Shown piece by piece: positions 1 to 8,722 of a stretch of DNA of 64,000 nucleotides (position 1 is the first letter of the stretch; the number at the start of each line of letters is the position of its first letter). The notes below the pieces were generated by a model that worked only from the letters and a program-made list of their open reading frames with translations, did no database searches and was not told the origin of the DNA. Source of the DNA: Lishizhenia sp965656535 (lineage in GTDB: Bacteria; Bacteroidota; Bacteroidia; Flavobacteriales_D; Crocinitomicaceae); the NCBI GenBank assembly GCA_965656535.1, contig CBFHKX010000004.1, positions 1 through 64,000 on the forward strand, in the 5' to 3' direction. The position numbers and the translations under genes are program-made.

Positions 1-28
1 AAAATTTAATTTTCAAAATTTTTTTTAA

Positions 29-2869
29 AAATATAATCACGACTCTATTCGTGTACCCGAATTAAAAATAGCCTTAAATAGAAGTAAATTAGGAGATAAA
101 CTTACCGTTACATCTTCTATTTTAAATGCAGCCATAGAAGGCGAGCTTAATTTAAATACAATTGTCAATAATTTAAAATATCAGTTTAGTCAAGTAGTAC
201 CCGTTTTGGTTACTGCAGAAAATAAAGAGAGCCAACAGATAAAAAGTGATTTTACCTACGAGGTACGTGTAAAAAATATGCAGCCGTTCTTCTCTATTTT
301 TGCTAAAGAAATCTCAGTAGCAGATGGCACCCGATTAAATGGATTCTACAACGAATCAAACAGTGAGTTTCAGCTCAATCTTTTTTCAGACAGAATTGCG
401 TATAAATCATATTATGCAGAAACTATATCTCTGCTACAAGAATTGCAGTTTGGACAGTTAATTGCTATTTACGATATCGATAAAATTCACCTTACAGATA
501 CCCTTACTTGTGCTGATTTTCATTTCACAACTATTGGTTTTTCAAATACACTAGATGCTCAGATGAGCTGGAATCCAGTTACAGCTAATCCTTCTAATAT
601 CTCTTGGTCTACCGAAATTCTAGACGCAGAAACGTTCAAGTTCGATTTTCTTAAATCTTATTTCACGGTAAAAGAGCACCGCTGGGATATCAGTCGTTTG
701 AGTCAAATTATTTACGCACCTGATAGCCTAGCTTTTAATAATTTCAAGATTGAAAGGGCATGGCAATATTTAAGTTTAGAAGGCATTGCTTCAAACAAAC
801 CAACCGATAAACTGAATGTTATTGTAAATAATTTAAGCTTGGCCGACTTCTCGGGTATTTTGAATAAAAAGTTAGCAATGAAAGGTGTTGCAAATGTTAA
901 TGGCTCAATTTCTACGCCTTTTTCTGGCCTCACTTTTAACGGAACAGCAGATATAGATCAATTATATTTAAATCAGGAAGAAGTTGGAGATGTTTTAGTA
1001 GCTGCTAATTATGATAACCAAAGAAAAGTAATTGTTTTAGATGGCGACTTAAACTATAGAAATGCAGAAACCTTTGCTTTTCAAGGTAATTATTTCTTAG
1101 ACAAACAAGAAGATAATTTAGATTTTAATTTGCTATTTGACGGAGCAGATTTAGAAGTCGTAAATGCATTTATGGATCCTGATGTGGTAGCCAGTATTCA
1201 AGGAAACCTAAGTGGAAAGGTTAAAGTAAGAGGAACTCCTTCGGCTCCAGAACTAAATGGAAAAGTGAAGTTAGATAAAGGTAACGCAAAATTAGCTTTG
1301 CTTGGAGCAAACTTCAAGTTTGGTGGAGACATCAATATTGATTCCTACGGCGTATATATAGATAATATGCCGATAACAGATGAAGAAGGCCATACGGGTT
1401 CTATGGTTGGTCAAGTTTTTCACGATAATTTCACAAATTTTAATTTTGACCTCAATTTCAATTTAGAAGATGACGCAATAAATCGAGATCCGTATCAGCC
1501 CTATAAAATTTTGCCTTTAGAAAAATTCTTGGTTATGAATACTACTTACAAAGAAGGCGATATGTATTATGGTAAAGCATATGTAACTGGTACAGCCAAT
1601 ATCGCTGGTTATGCGGATAATTTGGAAATTACTGTAGATGTGAAGAGTGAAAAAGGTACTTGGGTAGATTTTCCTATGTACGGATCAAGCGAGATAACAG
1701 AAGAAAACTTTATTGTGTTAAATCCAGATAAAAACAAAGATTCTATAGAAAAACCACCGCTAATAGATTTTACAGGTGTAGATATGAATCTTACAATTAA
1801 TGCAACGCCAGATGCCAGACTCAAACTCATTTTTGATGAAAATGTAGGCGATGAAATAACAGCTTACGGAGCAGGAGAACTTGAAATAAAACTCGATAAT
1901 TTTGGAGACTTGGCAATGGAAGGTGTTTACACAGTTGATGATGGAGTGTACAACTTTGCTATGGGACCGTACAAACAAAACTTTTATATACAGCCTGGCG
2001 GAACAGTTCAATGGACAGGTAATCCCTACGAAGCTACCTTAGATTTATCTGCCTTCTATAAAACTACGGCCAATATATCTACGGTTATGAACGAAGTAAT
2101 TGATGGAAGAACAAATGATAACGAAGAAATTTACTGTTATTTAAACATGCAAGGAGAAATGACTAAACCTAATATTTCTTTTGATATTCGAGCGCCTAAA
2201 GCATCTGAATCCGGAAAGGCGGTAATAAATAGAATTAGAAGTGAGCAAGATGAGCTTAATAGACAGTTCTTTTCACTAATGATAGCCAAACGTTTTCAGC
2301 CTTTAAATTCGCAACTACAAGTTGGCGGTGGTGGAGCTTTGGATCTTTTGTCTACACAAATTAACTCTTTACTTTCTGCTGTTTCTACAGATTATAAATT
2401 AAATGTTGCACTAGATTCTGATGAGCTTACAGGAGATAATTCATACGAACTAGGCGTTTCTAAAGGGTTTTTAGACGATAGACTAATTGTAAGCGGAAGC
2501 TTTGGTGTAGAAAACAGAACAAATGAAAATGCAGCGCAAACCAATAATTTTATTGGTGACGTGAGTATAGAATACCTTTTAAATGAATCTGGAAATTTTA
2601 GAGTAAATGTGTTTAACGAGTCGAACGATTACTCCATTATTCAAGACAACAATATCGGTCAATTTACACAAGGAGTAGGGTTACAGTATCAAGAAGACTT
2701 TCAAAATCTGGGCGACTTTAAATTATTCCAGTATATTGCCGATGTTTTTAGGAAAAAGGAGAATAGGAAGTACAATTATTCTCAAAAAAAGGTGTTAAAA
2801 CCAATTCCAGAAGAGTACAAACAGAACCCTGGAAAACTAGAAGAAGAAATAAAAGAATTAAATAATTAA
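29..2869 (+). CDS. tamB: TamB-like translocation/assembly module, C-terminal part (5' incomplete)
   Basis: This is the C-terminal portion of a TamB (DUF490) family protein. These are long beta-helical proteins that bridge inner and outer membranes and act in outer-membrane protein assembly or lipid transport. The visible protein is about 946 codons of repetitive beta-rich sequence and ends with the conserved TamB C-terminal region (ELGVSKGFLDDRLIVSGSFG near its end). Family members in this phylum are usually well over 1,000 residues, so the N-terminus and membrane anchor are missing. The frame is open from base 29, but a TAA at 26-28 interrupts it next to a T8/A5 homopolymer. No ATG lies near the left end; the first possible start, TTG at 206, is probably not real. 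The stop lies 2 bases before accC, suggesting co-transcription. Confidence 0.85.
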   Translation, partial: KYNHDSIRVPELKIALNRSKLGDKLTVTSSILNAAIEGELNLNTIVNNLKYQFSQVVPVLVTAENKESQQIKSDFTYEVRVKNMQPFFSIFAKEISVADGTRLNGFYNESNSEFQLNLFSDRIAYKSYYAETISLLQELQFGQLIAIYDIDKIHLTDTLTCADFHFTTIGFSNTLDAQMSWNPVTANPSNISWSTEILDAETFKFDFLKSYFTVKEHRWDISRLSQIIYAPDSLAFNNFKIERAWQYLSLEGIASNKPTDKLNVIVNNLSLADFSGILNKKLAMKGVANVNGSISTPFSGLTFNGTADIDQLYLNQEEVGDVLVAANYDNQRKVIVLDGDLNYRNAETFAFQGNYFLDKQEDNLDFNLLFDGADLEVVNAFMDPDVVASIQGNLSGKVKVRGTPSAPELNGKVKLDKGNAKLALLGANFKFGGDINIDSYGVYIDNMPITDEEGHTGSMVGQVFHDNFTNFNFDLNFNLEDDAINRDPYQPYKILPLEKFLVMNTTYKEGDMYYGKAYVTGTANIAGYADNLEITVDVKSEKGTWVDFPMYGSSEITEENFIVLNPDKNKDSIEKPPLIDFTGVDMNLTINATPDARLKLIFDENVGDEITAYGAGELEIKLDNFGDLAMEGVYTVDDGVYNFAMGPYKQNFYIQPGGTVQWTGNPYEATLDLSAFYKTTANISTVMNEVIDGRTNDNEEIYCYLNMQGEMTKPNISFDIRAPKASESGKAVINRIRSEQDELNRQFFSLMIAKRFQPLNSQLQVGGGGALDLLSTQINSLLSAVSTDYKLNVALDSDELTGDNSYELGVSKGFLDDRLIVSGSFGVENRTNENAAQTNNFIGDVSIEYLLNESGNFRVNVFNESNDYSIIQDNNIGQFTQGVGLQYQEDFQNLGDFKLFQYIADVFRKKENRKYNYSQKKVLKPIPEEYKQNPGKLEEEIKELNN

Positions 2870-2871
2870 AG

Positions 2872-4332
2872 ATGAATAAAGTACTAATAGCCAATAGAGG
2901 AGAAATTGCTAGGAGAGTAATTAGAACCTTAAAGAAAATGAACATTAAAAGTGTTGCTGTTTATTCTGATGCAGATGCAAACGCACCTTTTGTTTTAGAA
3001 GCCGATGAAGCAGTGCATATCGGGGCTTCTCCTTCTGCGGAAAGCTATTTAGTGCAAGATAGAATTTTAAAAGTTGCACAAGACCTCGGTGTAGATGGAA
3101 TTCATCCAGGTTATGGATTTTTGTCTGAGAACGCTGATTTTTCTGAGAAGGTAAGAGCCGCAGGGATTAAGTTTATTGGCCCATCTGCCAAAGCTATGCA
3201 AACCATGGGAGATAAGCTCTCTGCAAAACAAGCGGTAAAAGAGTTTAATGTACCATTAGTGCCGGGTGTGGATAAAGCTGTAACTGATTTTAACGAAGCA
3301 AAAGAGATTGCTGTTCAAGTTGGTTTTCCAGTCTTAATTAAAGCTTCTGCCGGTGGTGGTGGTAAAGGAATGCGTTTAGTAGAGCGTGAAGAAGACATGC
3401 AAGAACAAATGCAAATGGCACAATCAGAAGCGCGTTCTTCTTTTGGAGATGACGCCGTTTTTGTGGAGAAATTTGTTACTAAACCACGTCATATAGAAAT
3501 CCAAGTATTCGCAGATTCACATGGAAATTATGTACATCTTTTTGAAAGAGAATGTAGCATCCAACGTCGTCATCAAAAAGTAATAGAAGAAGCTCCAAGT
3601 GCTGTTTTAACACCTGCTTTGAGAGAAGAAATGGGCCAAGCAGCTATAAATGTAGCCAAGGCATGTGATTATGAAGGTGCGGGAACTGTTGAGTTTTTAT
3701 TAGATGCCAACCACGATTTCTTTTTCTTAGAAATGAATACACGTTTGCAAGTAGAACATCCCGTTACAGAAGAAGTAACCGGACTCGATTTGGTTGAATG
3801 GCAAATTAGAGTTGCTAGAGGAGAACAATTACCGCTGAAACAAGAAGAAATTGAATTGAAAGGACACGCAATGGAAGTTAGAGTTTATGCTGAAGATGCA
3901 CTCAATAACTTTGCTCCAGATATTGGAACTTTACACCGCTACAGAAAACCAAATTATGATTGGTGTAGAGTAGACGATGCTTTCGAAGAAGGTATGGAGA
4001 TTCCTATTTTTTACGATCCAATGATTGCAAAATTAGTAACCTACGGAGAAGATAGACAAGATGCTATCAATAAAATGATAAGAGCTATTGATGAGTATCA
4101 AATTTCAGGTTTGCGCACAACTTTAGATTTTGGTAAATATGTAATGAAGCATAAAGCATTTGTATCTGGAGATTTTGATACAAATTTTGTGAAACATTAT
4201 TTCACAGATGCAAACATTATGCATACTGCAGCTGTTGAAGAAGAGAAAGCATTAACTGCAGCTGTAGACACAATCTGGAAAGATTTGATAGAAAAACAAA
4301 ATGAAAACTTTGCAGTAACTCCAAAAAAATAA
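2872..4332 (+). CDS. accC: Acetyl-/propionyl-CoA carboxylase, biotin carboxylase subunit
   Basis: This cytoplasmic enzyme makes the ATP- and bicarbonate-dependent carboxylation of the biotin carrier protein, the first half-reaction of acetyl-CoA (or propionyl-CoA) carboxylase. The 486 residues match a stand-alone biotin carboxylase: an N-terminal domain starting MNKVLIANRGEIARR, an ATP-grasp domain with the glycine loop GGGGKGMR at 161-168, the ERECSIQRRHQK segment, the catalytic EMNTRLQVEHPVTE segment, and the C-terminal domain. No biotinyl domain is fused, so the BCCP partner must be elsewhere. The ATG follows the tamB-like stop by 2 bases, and menD follows 3 bases after the stop. The assignment between acetyl-CoA and propionyl-CoA carboxylase cannot be settled from this subunit alone. 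Confidence 0.93.
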   Translation: MNKVLIANRGEIARRVIRTLKKMNIKSVAVYSDADANAPFVLEADEAVHIGASPSAESYLVQDRILKVAQDLGVDGIHPGYGFLSENADFSEKVRAAGIKFIGPSAKAMQTMGDKLSAKQAVKEFNVPLVPGVDKAVTDFNEAKEIAVQVGFPVLIKASAGGGGKGMRLVEREEDMQEQMQMAQSEARSSFGDDAVFVEKFVTKPRHIEIQVFADSHGNYVHLFERECSIQRRHQKVIEEAPSAVLTPALREEMGQAAINVAKACDYEGAGTVEFLLDANHDFFFLEMNTRLQVEHPVTEEVTGLDLVEWQIRVARGEQLPLKQEEIELKGHAMEVRVYAEDALNNFAPDIGTLHRYRKPNYDWCRVDDAFEEGMEIPIFYDPMIAKLVTYGEDRQDAINKMIRAIDEYQISGLRTTLDFGKYVMKHKAFVSGDFDTNFVKHYFTDANIMHTAAVEEEKALTAAVDTIWKDLIEKQNENFAVTPKK

Positions 4333-4335
4333 ACA

Positions 4336-6030
4336 TTGGCAAAGACAGGCGTAGCATATTTTATACAACAAGTTAAGAAGAATGGATTAAAGCATGTAGT
4401 TATCTCTCCGGGTTCTAGAAATGCACCGCTAACAGTTGCATTTACAGAGGATGATAACTTTACTTGTTATTCAATTGCAGATGAAAGAAGTGCTGCATTT
4501 TTTGCAATGGGAATAGCACAGCAGATAAATGAACCAGTAGCCGTATTGTGTACTTCTGGATCCGCTCTATTAAATTACGCTCCAGCAGTTTCTGAAGCCT
4601 TCTATCAAGAAATTCCATTAATTGTTATTTCTGCTGATAGACCAAGTATGTGGACAGATCAAGGTGATGGCCAAACGATAAGGCAAGTTGGTGCATTAAA
4701 TAATCACATGCATTTTGAAGCAGAGTTAAACGAAAATGTTTCTTCAGAAGATGAGGTTTGGGAGTTAAATAGAACAATAGATCAAGGTTTTCAAAACGCA
4801 ACAGTGCTCAAAAAAGGTCCAGTTCATTTTAACTTTCCGTTTACTGAACCGTTGTACAATAAAAAAGAGGTTCAAATCCATCCAACCAAACAGATAGAGT
4901 TGTTTGAGTTAGAAAAGTGTTTTAATGCTTCACAATTAGAAATACTCTCAAACGAATGGAATTCTTCTGCCAAGCGCATGATAATTGTTGGTCAGCACGC
5001 CTTAAGTTTGCCCTTACAACAAGCCTTAATAGATTTAGCAGAAGATCAATCTGTGGCAGTATTGGTAGAGAATACAAGTAATTGTACGCACAGAACTTTC
5101 ACGCAATGCATAGATAGAAGTTTAAATAGTATAGCTAAAGAAAAAGAAGTAGACTTTGCTCCTGATATTTTAATTACAATAGGAGGAGCCATTGTTTCTA
5201 AAAGAATTAAAAAATTTATCAGAAGAAACAAACCAAAACACCATTGGAGAGTAGGTAAGCAATTTTTGTTTATGGACACATACCAAAGTTTAACACGCTC
5301 TTTTGAAATGGATGCGTTGAATTTCTTCTCACAGCTTAAATTCCCAAGTTTAGAAACAAATGTGTCAAATTACGGTGGGAAATGGAAGCAGCTAGATTTA
5401 TTGATACAAGAAAAGCATCAAGTATTTTTTCAAGAACCTGTTTACTCAGATTTATCTGTTTTTGAAATCGTTTTGGATTTTATTCCAGAGAATAGTCAGC
5501 TTCACATGGCAAATAGCTCAGTTATCCGTTATTGTCAGTTGTTTGATAATGTAGCATCTATTAAACGTTATTGTAACCGCGGAACATCTGGTATAGATGG
5601 CAGTACTTCTACAGTAGTTGGTGCAGCTACAGTGAAGCCAAACGAGTTAATTACATTCATTACGGGTGATATTTCTTTCTTTTATGATTCTAATGCACTG
5701 TGGAACAATTATCTTAGAGAAAACCTAAAAATTATTCTTATTAATAACAGTGGAGGTGGTATTTTTAAAATTATTGAAGGTCCGTCTACCACCAAGGCTT
5801 TAGATAAATACTTTACTACCAAACAAGAGCGCAATGCAGAAGATTTATGTAAAGCATTTGATGTAAATTATTTGAAAGCAGAGAGTTTGGCAGAGATTGA
5901 AAATCAAATGGAAACCTTCTACAGCAAACCAGAAAATAACCGACCGATGTTGTTAGAAGTGTTTACACCTTACGATTTGAATGATAAAGAATTGCAAAGG
6001 TATTTTGAACACACACGTGTATTTTATTAA
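4336..6030 (+). CDS. menD: SEPHCHC synthase, menaquinone biosynthesis
   Basis: MenD is a thiamine-diphosphate enzyme that joins 2-oxoglutarate (with loss of CO2) to isochorismate, the first committed step of menaquinone synthesis. The 564 residues have the family layout: N-terminal VVISPGSRNAPLTVAF, then IADERSAAFFAMG, a central domain, and the C-terminal ThDP/Mg motif starting ITGDISFFYD and ending INNSGGGIFKII. The start is TTG at 4336. The accC stop (4330-4332) is in the same frame just upstream, and the next in-frame ATG comes at about residue 58, beyond the conserved N-terminal motif, so TTG is forced. The 3-base spacing from accC indicates co-transcription. No other men gene is visible here. 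Confidence 0.95.
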   Translation: MAKTGVAYFIQQVKKNGLKHVVISPGSRNAPLTVAFTEDDNFTCYSIADERSAAFFAMGIAQQINEPVAVLCTSGSALLNYAPAVSEAFYQEIPLIVISADRPSMWTDQGDGQTIRQVGALNNHMHFEAELNENVSSEDEVWELNRTIDQGFQNATVLKKGPVHFNFPFTEPLYNKKEVQIHPTKQIELFELEKCFNASQLEILSNEWNSSAKRMIIVGQHALSLPLQQALIDLAEDQSVAVLVENTSNCTHRTFTQCIDRSLNSIAKEKEVDFAPDILITIGGAIVSKRIKKFIRRNKPKHHWRVGKQFLFMDTYQSLTRSFEMDALNFFSQLKFPSLETNVSNYGGKWKQLDLLIQEKHQVFFQEPVYSDLSVFEIVLDFIPENSQLHMANSSVIRYCQLFDNVASIKRYCNRGTSGIDGSTSTVVGAATVKPNELITFITGDISFFYDSNALWNNYLRENLKIILINNSGGGIFKIIEGPSTTKALDKYFTTKQERNAEDLCKAFDVNYLKAESLAEIENQMETFYSKPENNRPMLLEVFTPYDLNDKELQRYFEHTRVFY

Positions 6031-6462
6031 GATTATAGTCTCTCCTCTTGAGGAAAGACCGGATGGCTGCCGGGTAAGAGTTTAGATCAACGCGTACATA
6101 TCTAGAAAATTCATGTTTATTTTCAATGATAAATACCAGCAATTTCTATTGCTTATTTTAAATACATAAAGTCATTTTTTTAAATGCAGATTTGTTCTAA
6201 CGAACATAAGCTATATTTAGTTAACGTTCTAATTAAATTCAAGAATGAGATTTATTTAAGTAGTAGTTCTTAAATAGATTTTTACTTAATTATAGGATAA
6301 ACAGGTACTTTTAAAGCTACTGGAAGTTTTAATTTCACTTTTTTTACTGATTGTAAGCAATGTATGTTGTAGTGCGTTTTAGGTTATTATACGTTTTGAA
6401 ACCTTTATGATTTGAACAAGCAGTTAAACAATTGTTTTTTAAGTTACACTTTTTTTAAGTAA
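6031..6462. other. Non-coding spacer after menD
   Basis: No convincing reading frame or tRNA is visible in this roughly 430-base spacer. The first 60 bases (about 6037-6100) are more GC-rich than the rest and contain CCTCTTGAGG next to GGAAAGACCGG, a pattern that looks structured but matches no RNA family I can name with confidence. The remainder is AT-rich with no terminator-like hairpin. Confidence 0.5.
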
Positions 6463-6492
6463 ATTGCAGGGTATATTAATTCATTTAAAAAT

Positions 6493-6930
6493 TTGCATAA
6501 CCAATTTAATAAACCCGCCCTTTTTGTAGAAACAGATCATGGCAATAAATCGTACGGTTGTACAAATAATGAACAAGCCGTAATGGTTATGAATAGACTA
6601 GGAACCTCTGGCTGCCCGGGTTTTAACATCTGGAGAACCTTTGGTTCTTACGCACCAGAATTAGATGAGCTGGTGCGCGTTTCTGATTTTATGAACACTG
6701 ATTTTATTACAAGTACATTTGATGCAGGCAACGGCGCTTGGAAACACCAAGCTTCTTTATGGAAAGTTAAGGTTGTAAATGAAGATAATTCCGATAAACC
6801 TAATGTTTCCTTACGAGAGTTACAATTTGCAGGTGCACAAGATAAAAGTGGTGGATTTGGAACCATTTACAACAGACAGTTTAACGTTCAAAATTTTGCG
6901 CAAGACTTACTCGCTCCTACAGACGTGTAA
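6493..6930 (+). CDS. Uncharacterised ORF, probably the 5' part of a decayed gene
   Basis: A 145-codon frame from a TTG at 6493; it is open upstream to 6463 with no ATG. I do not recognise the family. It has no signal peptide or membrane segment and looks like the interior of a larger soluble or extracellular protein, with aromatic- and glycine-rich stretches such as FDAGNGAWKHQASLWKVKVV. After the TAA at 6928-6930 the same frame continues without another stop to 7152, where it ends in a T9SS-like tail. The likely reading is a secreted-protein gene that lost its start and gained an in-frame stop. A short intact gene is the alternative. Confidence 0.4.
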   Translation: MHNQFNKPALFVETDHGNKSYGCTNNEQAVMVMNRLGTSGCPGFNIWRTFGSYAPELDELVRVSDFMNTDFITSTFDAGNGAWKHQASLWKVKVVNEDNSDKPNVSLRELQFAGAQDKSGGFGTIYNRQFNVQNFAQDLLAPTDV

Positions 6931-7152
6931 ACTACTAGTTGTTATATAGGCAATGATTCTGGTGATTTTGAAGATGACGGTTATATGTTTTTAGAAGGTT
7001 GGGAAAGGATAGATATTGAATGGAATGACAAGGAAAAATTAAAGCTAGAAGGCTTAAAAAACAATACGTTAGAAATTAAAACTAATTTAGAAAAAGGAAT
7101 CTATTATATTGTGATAAATAGTTTTGTAAAGAAAAAACTTGTAATTTTTTAA
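6931..7152 (+). pseudogene. Remnant encoding a T9SS-type C-terminal tail, in frame with the preceding ORF
   Basis: These 73 codons and stop are in the same frame as the upstream ORF, separated only by TAA at 6928-6930. The translation ends LEKGIYYIVINSFVKKKLVIF-stop with the last residues resembling a T9SS type A sorting domain, where a GxYxv strand is followed by a short basic KKLVI end. A sorting tail with no signal peptide in front is not functional by itself, so I read 6463-7152 as one decayed gene. A short ORF from ATG at 6984 is possible but would lack an export signal. Confidence 0.45.
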
Positions 7153-7154
7153 AT

Positions 7155-7904
7155 ATGAAGGTGTTAATTCTTTTTTTATGTTTTACTTTATTCGTTGTCC
7201 CTTCTTACTGCCAATTAATGGAAGTTTCAAGTATCACTTTAATGAAATATTGCAAGTCAAGTGATAAGGATACTTTAAAATCATTGAATACTAAGTTTAG
7301 CGAAAGGGTTGAGTTATCCCTTAACTTAAATCAGTTCAGACAGACTTACAGTAACCTTCCTTTTTATAAATTCCGAGAATTGAATTACAGATTAAAGTTC
7401 TCGTTTTCATTGGAAAATGTTGACTTTGGAATTGAACTATCATTAATTAATGAGGTGAGAGCTCTTTCACAAAAAGTTGGAAAAATTTGGTGGAAAGAAA
7501 ACTATATAGTATTTGAAATGATTCCAAATGTGAGTTATTGTCTTGGAAAGGGAAACCGACATATTTTACGCCATGGTTTCGGTTTCGATTTATTTCGCAA
7601 TTTTACGGGTCAAACAGTTTCAAAAGACTACGACTATAATATCCTAAGATTTGAATCTATTCAATTATTTAATGATTCGCAAAGTTCTCAACCATTTACC
7701 TTAAATAAAATTAATGGCTTCCTGGAAACCGGCTACGATTTTTACATTTACAAAGGTTTGCATTTATCATTAACCGGCAGAGCAACCTTGCTATCTTACA
7801 ATTTAAATTTTGATAGTAACGGAAACCCAACCGATGAAAAAAGATTGGGTTTAAATTATATGTTGTTTTATGGTTTAGGTTATACATTTGGTAGAGATAA
7901 ATAA
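7155..7904 (+). CDS. Secreted, probably outer-membrane beta-barrel protein of unknown function
   Basis: A 249-residue protein with a clear signal peptide (MKVLILFLCFTLFVVPSYC) followed by alternating hydrophobic/polar strands rich in Tyr, Phe and Leu. The end, LNYMLFYGLGYTFGRDK, resembles a closing beta-strand. These traits suggest a small outer-membrane beta-barrel, but I do not recognise a named family and no substrate can be inferred. The ATG is 2 bases after the stop of the upstream remnant, so it may once have been co-transcribed with it. No clear terminator follows; about 110 bases separate it from the convergent btuD-like gene. Confidence 0.6.
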   Translation: MKVLILFLCFTLFVVPSYCQLMEVSSITLMKYCKSSDKDTLKSLNTKFSERVELSLNLNQFRQTYSNLPFYKFRELNYRLKFSFSLENVDFGIELSLINEVRALSQKVGKIWWKENYIVFEMIPNVSYCLGKGNRHILRHGFGFDLFRNFTGQTVSKDYDYNILRFESIQLFNDSQSSQPFTLNKINGFLETGYDFYIYKGLHLSLTGRATLLSYNLNFDSNGNPTDEKRLGLNYMLFYGLGYTFGRDK

Positions 7905-8014
7905 ATGAGGAAAAAAGTTTCTTTTTCTAAATTCTTTTAGTCGATAATTGATGAGAAGTGAGTATCTCATACAACCGCCTTTTTGTTATATCTCGTCAAG
8001 GAGTGAAAATTAAA

Positions 8015-8722
8015 TCAATAGACTTCTTCTATAAAGACCTCTTTTTTGATAGTTTGTGGATGGTAAGAATTGAACTTTCTTTTATTGTCAACACCTAGTA
8101 TAACATCGCAAAATTCAAAAGCCAAATCTACATTGTGGGTAGAGAAAAGCACAAGCTTCTTTTCTTCTTTAGCAATTTTTTTTAGCAGTTTTATCGTTTT
8201 TAGTCGGTTGCTGTAATCTAAAAATGCAGTGGGTTCGTCTAACACAATTACTGCAGCTTCTTGCGCCAACGCTTTTCCTATCATGGCTTTTTGTCGTTCT
8301 CCATCAGAAATAAGGTGCGAACTTTTACTTTGTAAATTTTCTAAATTTAGAAGATTTAAAATTTCATCCACACGTTGCTTATCTTGCTTAGATAATTTAC
8401 CTAAAACATTAGTAAATGGTGCTCGACCTAAGATAATGAGGTCTTTCACTGATAAATGTTGAACTCCATTGAATTTAGAAGGAACAAAGCTTAAATACTT
8501 CGTTTTTTCTTTTGCGTTAAGTGCTTGAATTTGAGTTGAGTTAATTTCAATGCTTCCACCTAATAGCTTTTGTTCTCCCAATAATGTTTGAAGTAAGGTT
8601 GTTTTACCACAACCGTTTTTGCCCATTAAGGCATACATATTTCCTGCTTCTAGTATTAAATCATCTACCGTAAATAATTTAGCACTGTACCCAATTTCGC
8701 TATGTGAAAAATGTATCTTCAA
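8015..8722 (-). CDS. btuD: ABC transporter ATP-binding protein, probable B12 importer (BtuD-like)
   Basis: The cytoplasmic ATPase of a FecCDE/BtuCD-type importer. Visible motifs are Walker A (MGKNGCGKTT), the signature region LISDGERQKAMIGKALAQ, Walker B (VIVLDEPTAFLD) and the switch histidine in FSTHNVDLAFEF. A longer frame exists upstream to 8824, but it lies inside the permease coding region and does not look like family sequence. The TTG at 8722 gives M-KIHFSHSEIGYSAKLF and overlaps the permease stop as TTGA, typical of translational coupling, so I start there (235 aa). B12 specificity is inferred from the divergent cobalamin riboswitch and btuB; a siderophore importer is the alternative. 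Confidence 0.85.
   Translation of the reverse strand: MKIHFSHSEIGYSAKLFTVDDLILEAGNMYALMGKNGCGKTTLLQTLLGEQKLLGGSIEINSTQIQALNAKEKTKYLSFVPSKFNGVQHLSVKDLIILGRAPFTNVLGKLSKQDKQRVDEILNLLNLENLQSKSSHLISDGERQKAMIGKALAQEAAVIVLDEPTAFLDYSNRLKTIKLLKKIAKEEKKLVLFSTHNVDLAFEFCDVILGVDNKRKFNSYHPQTIKKEVFIEEVY

Noticed and set aside
6037..6090. RNase P RNA fragment
   Set aside because: Only a short GAGGAAAG-like match exists; the rest of the conserved core is missing.
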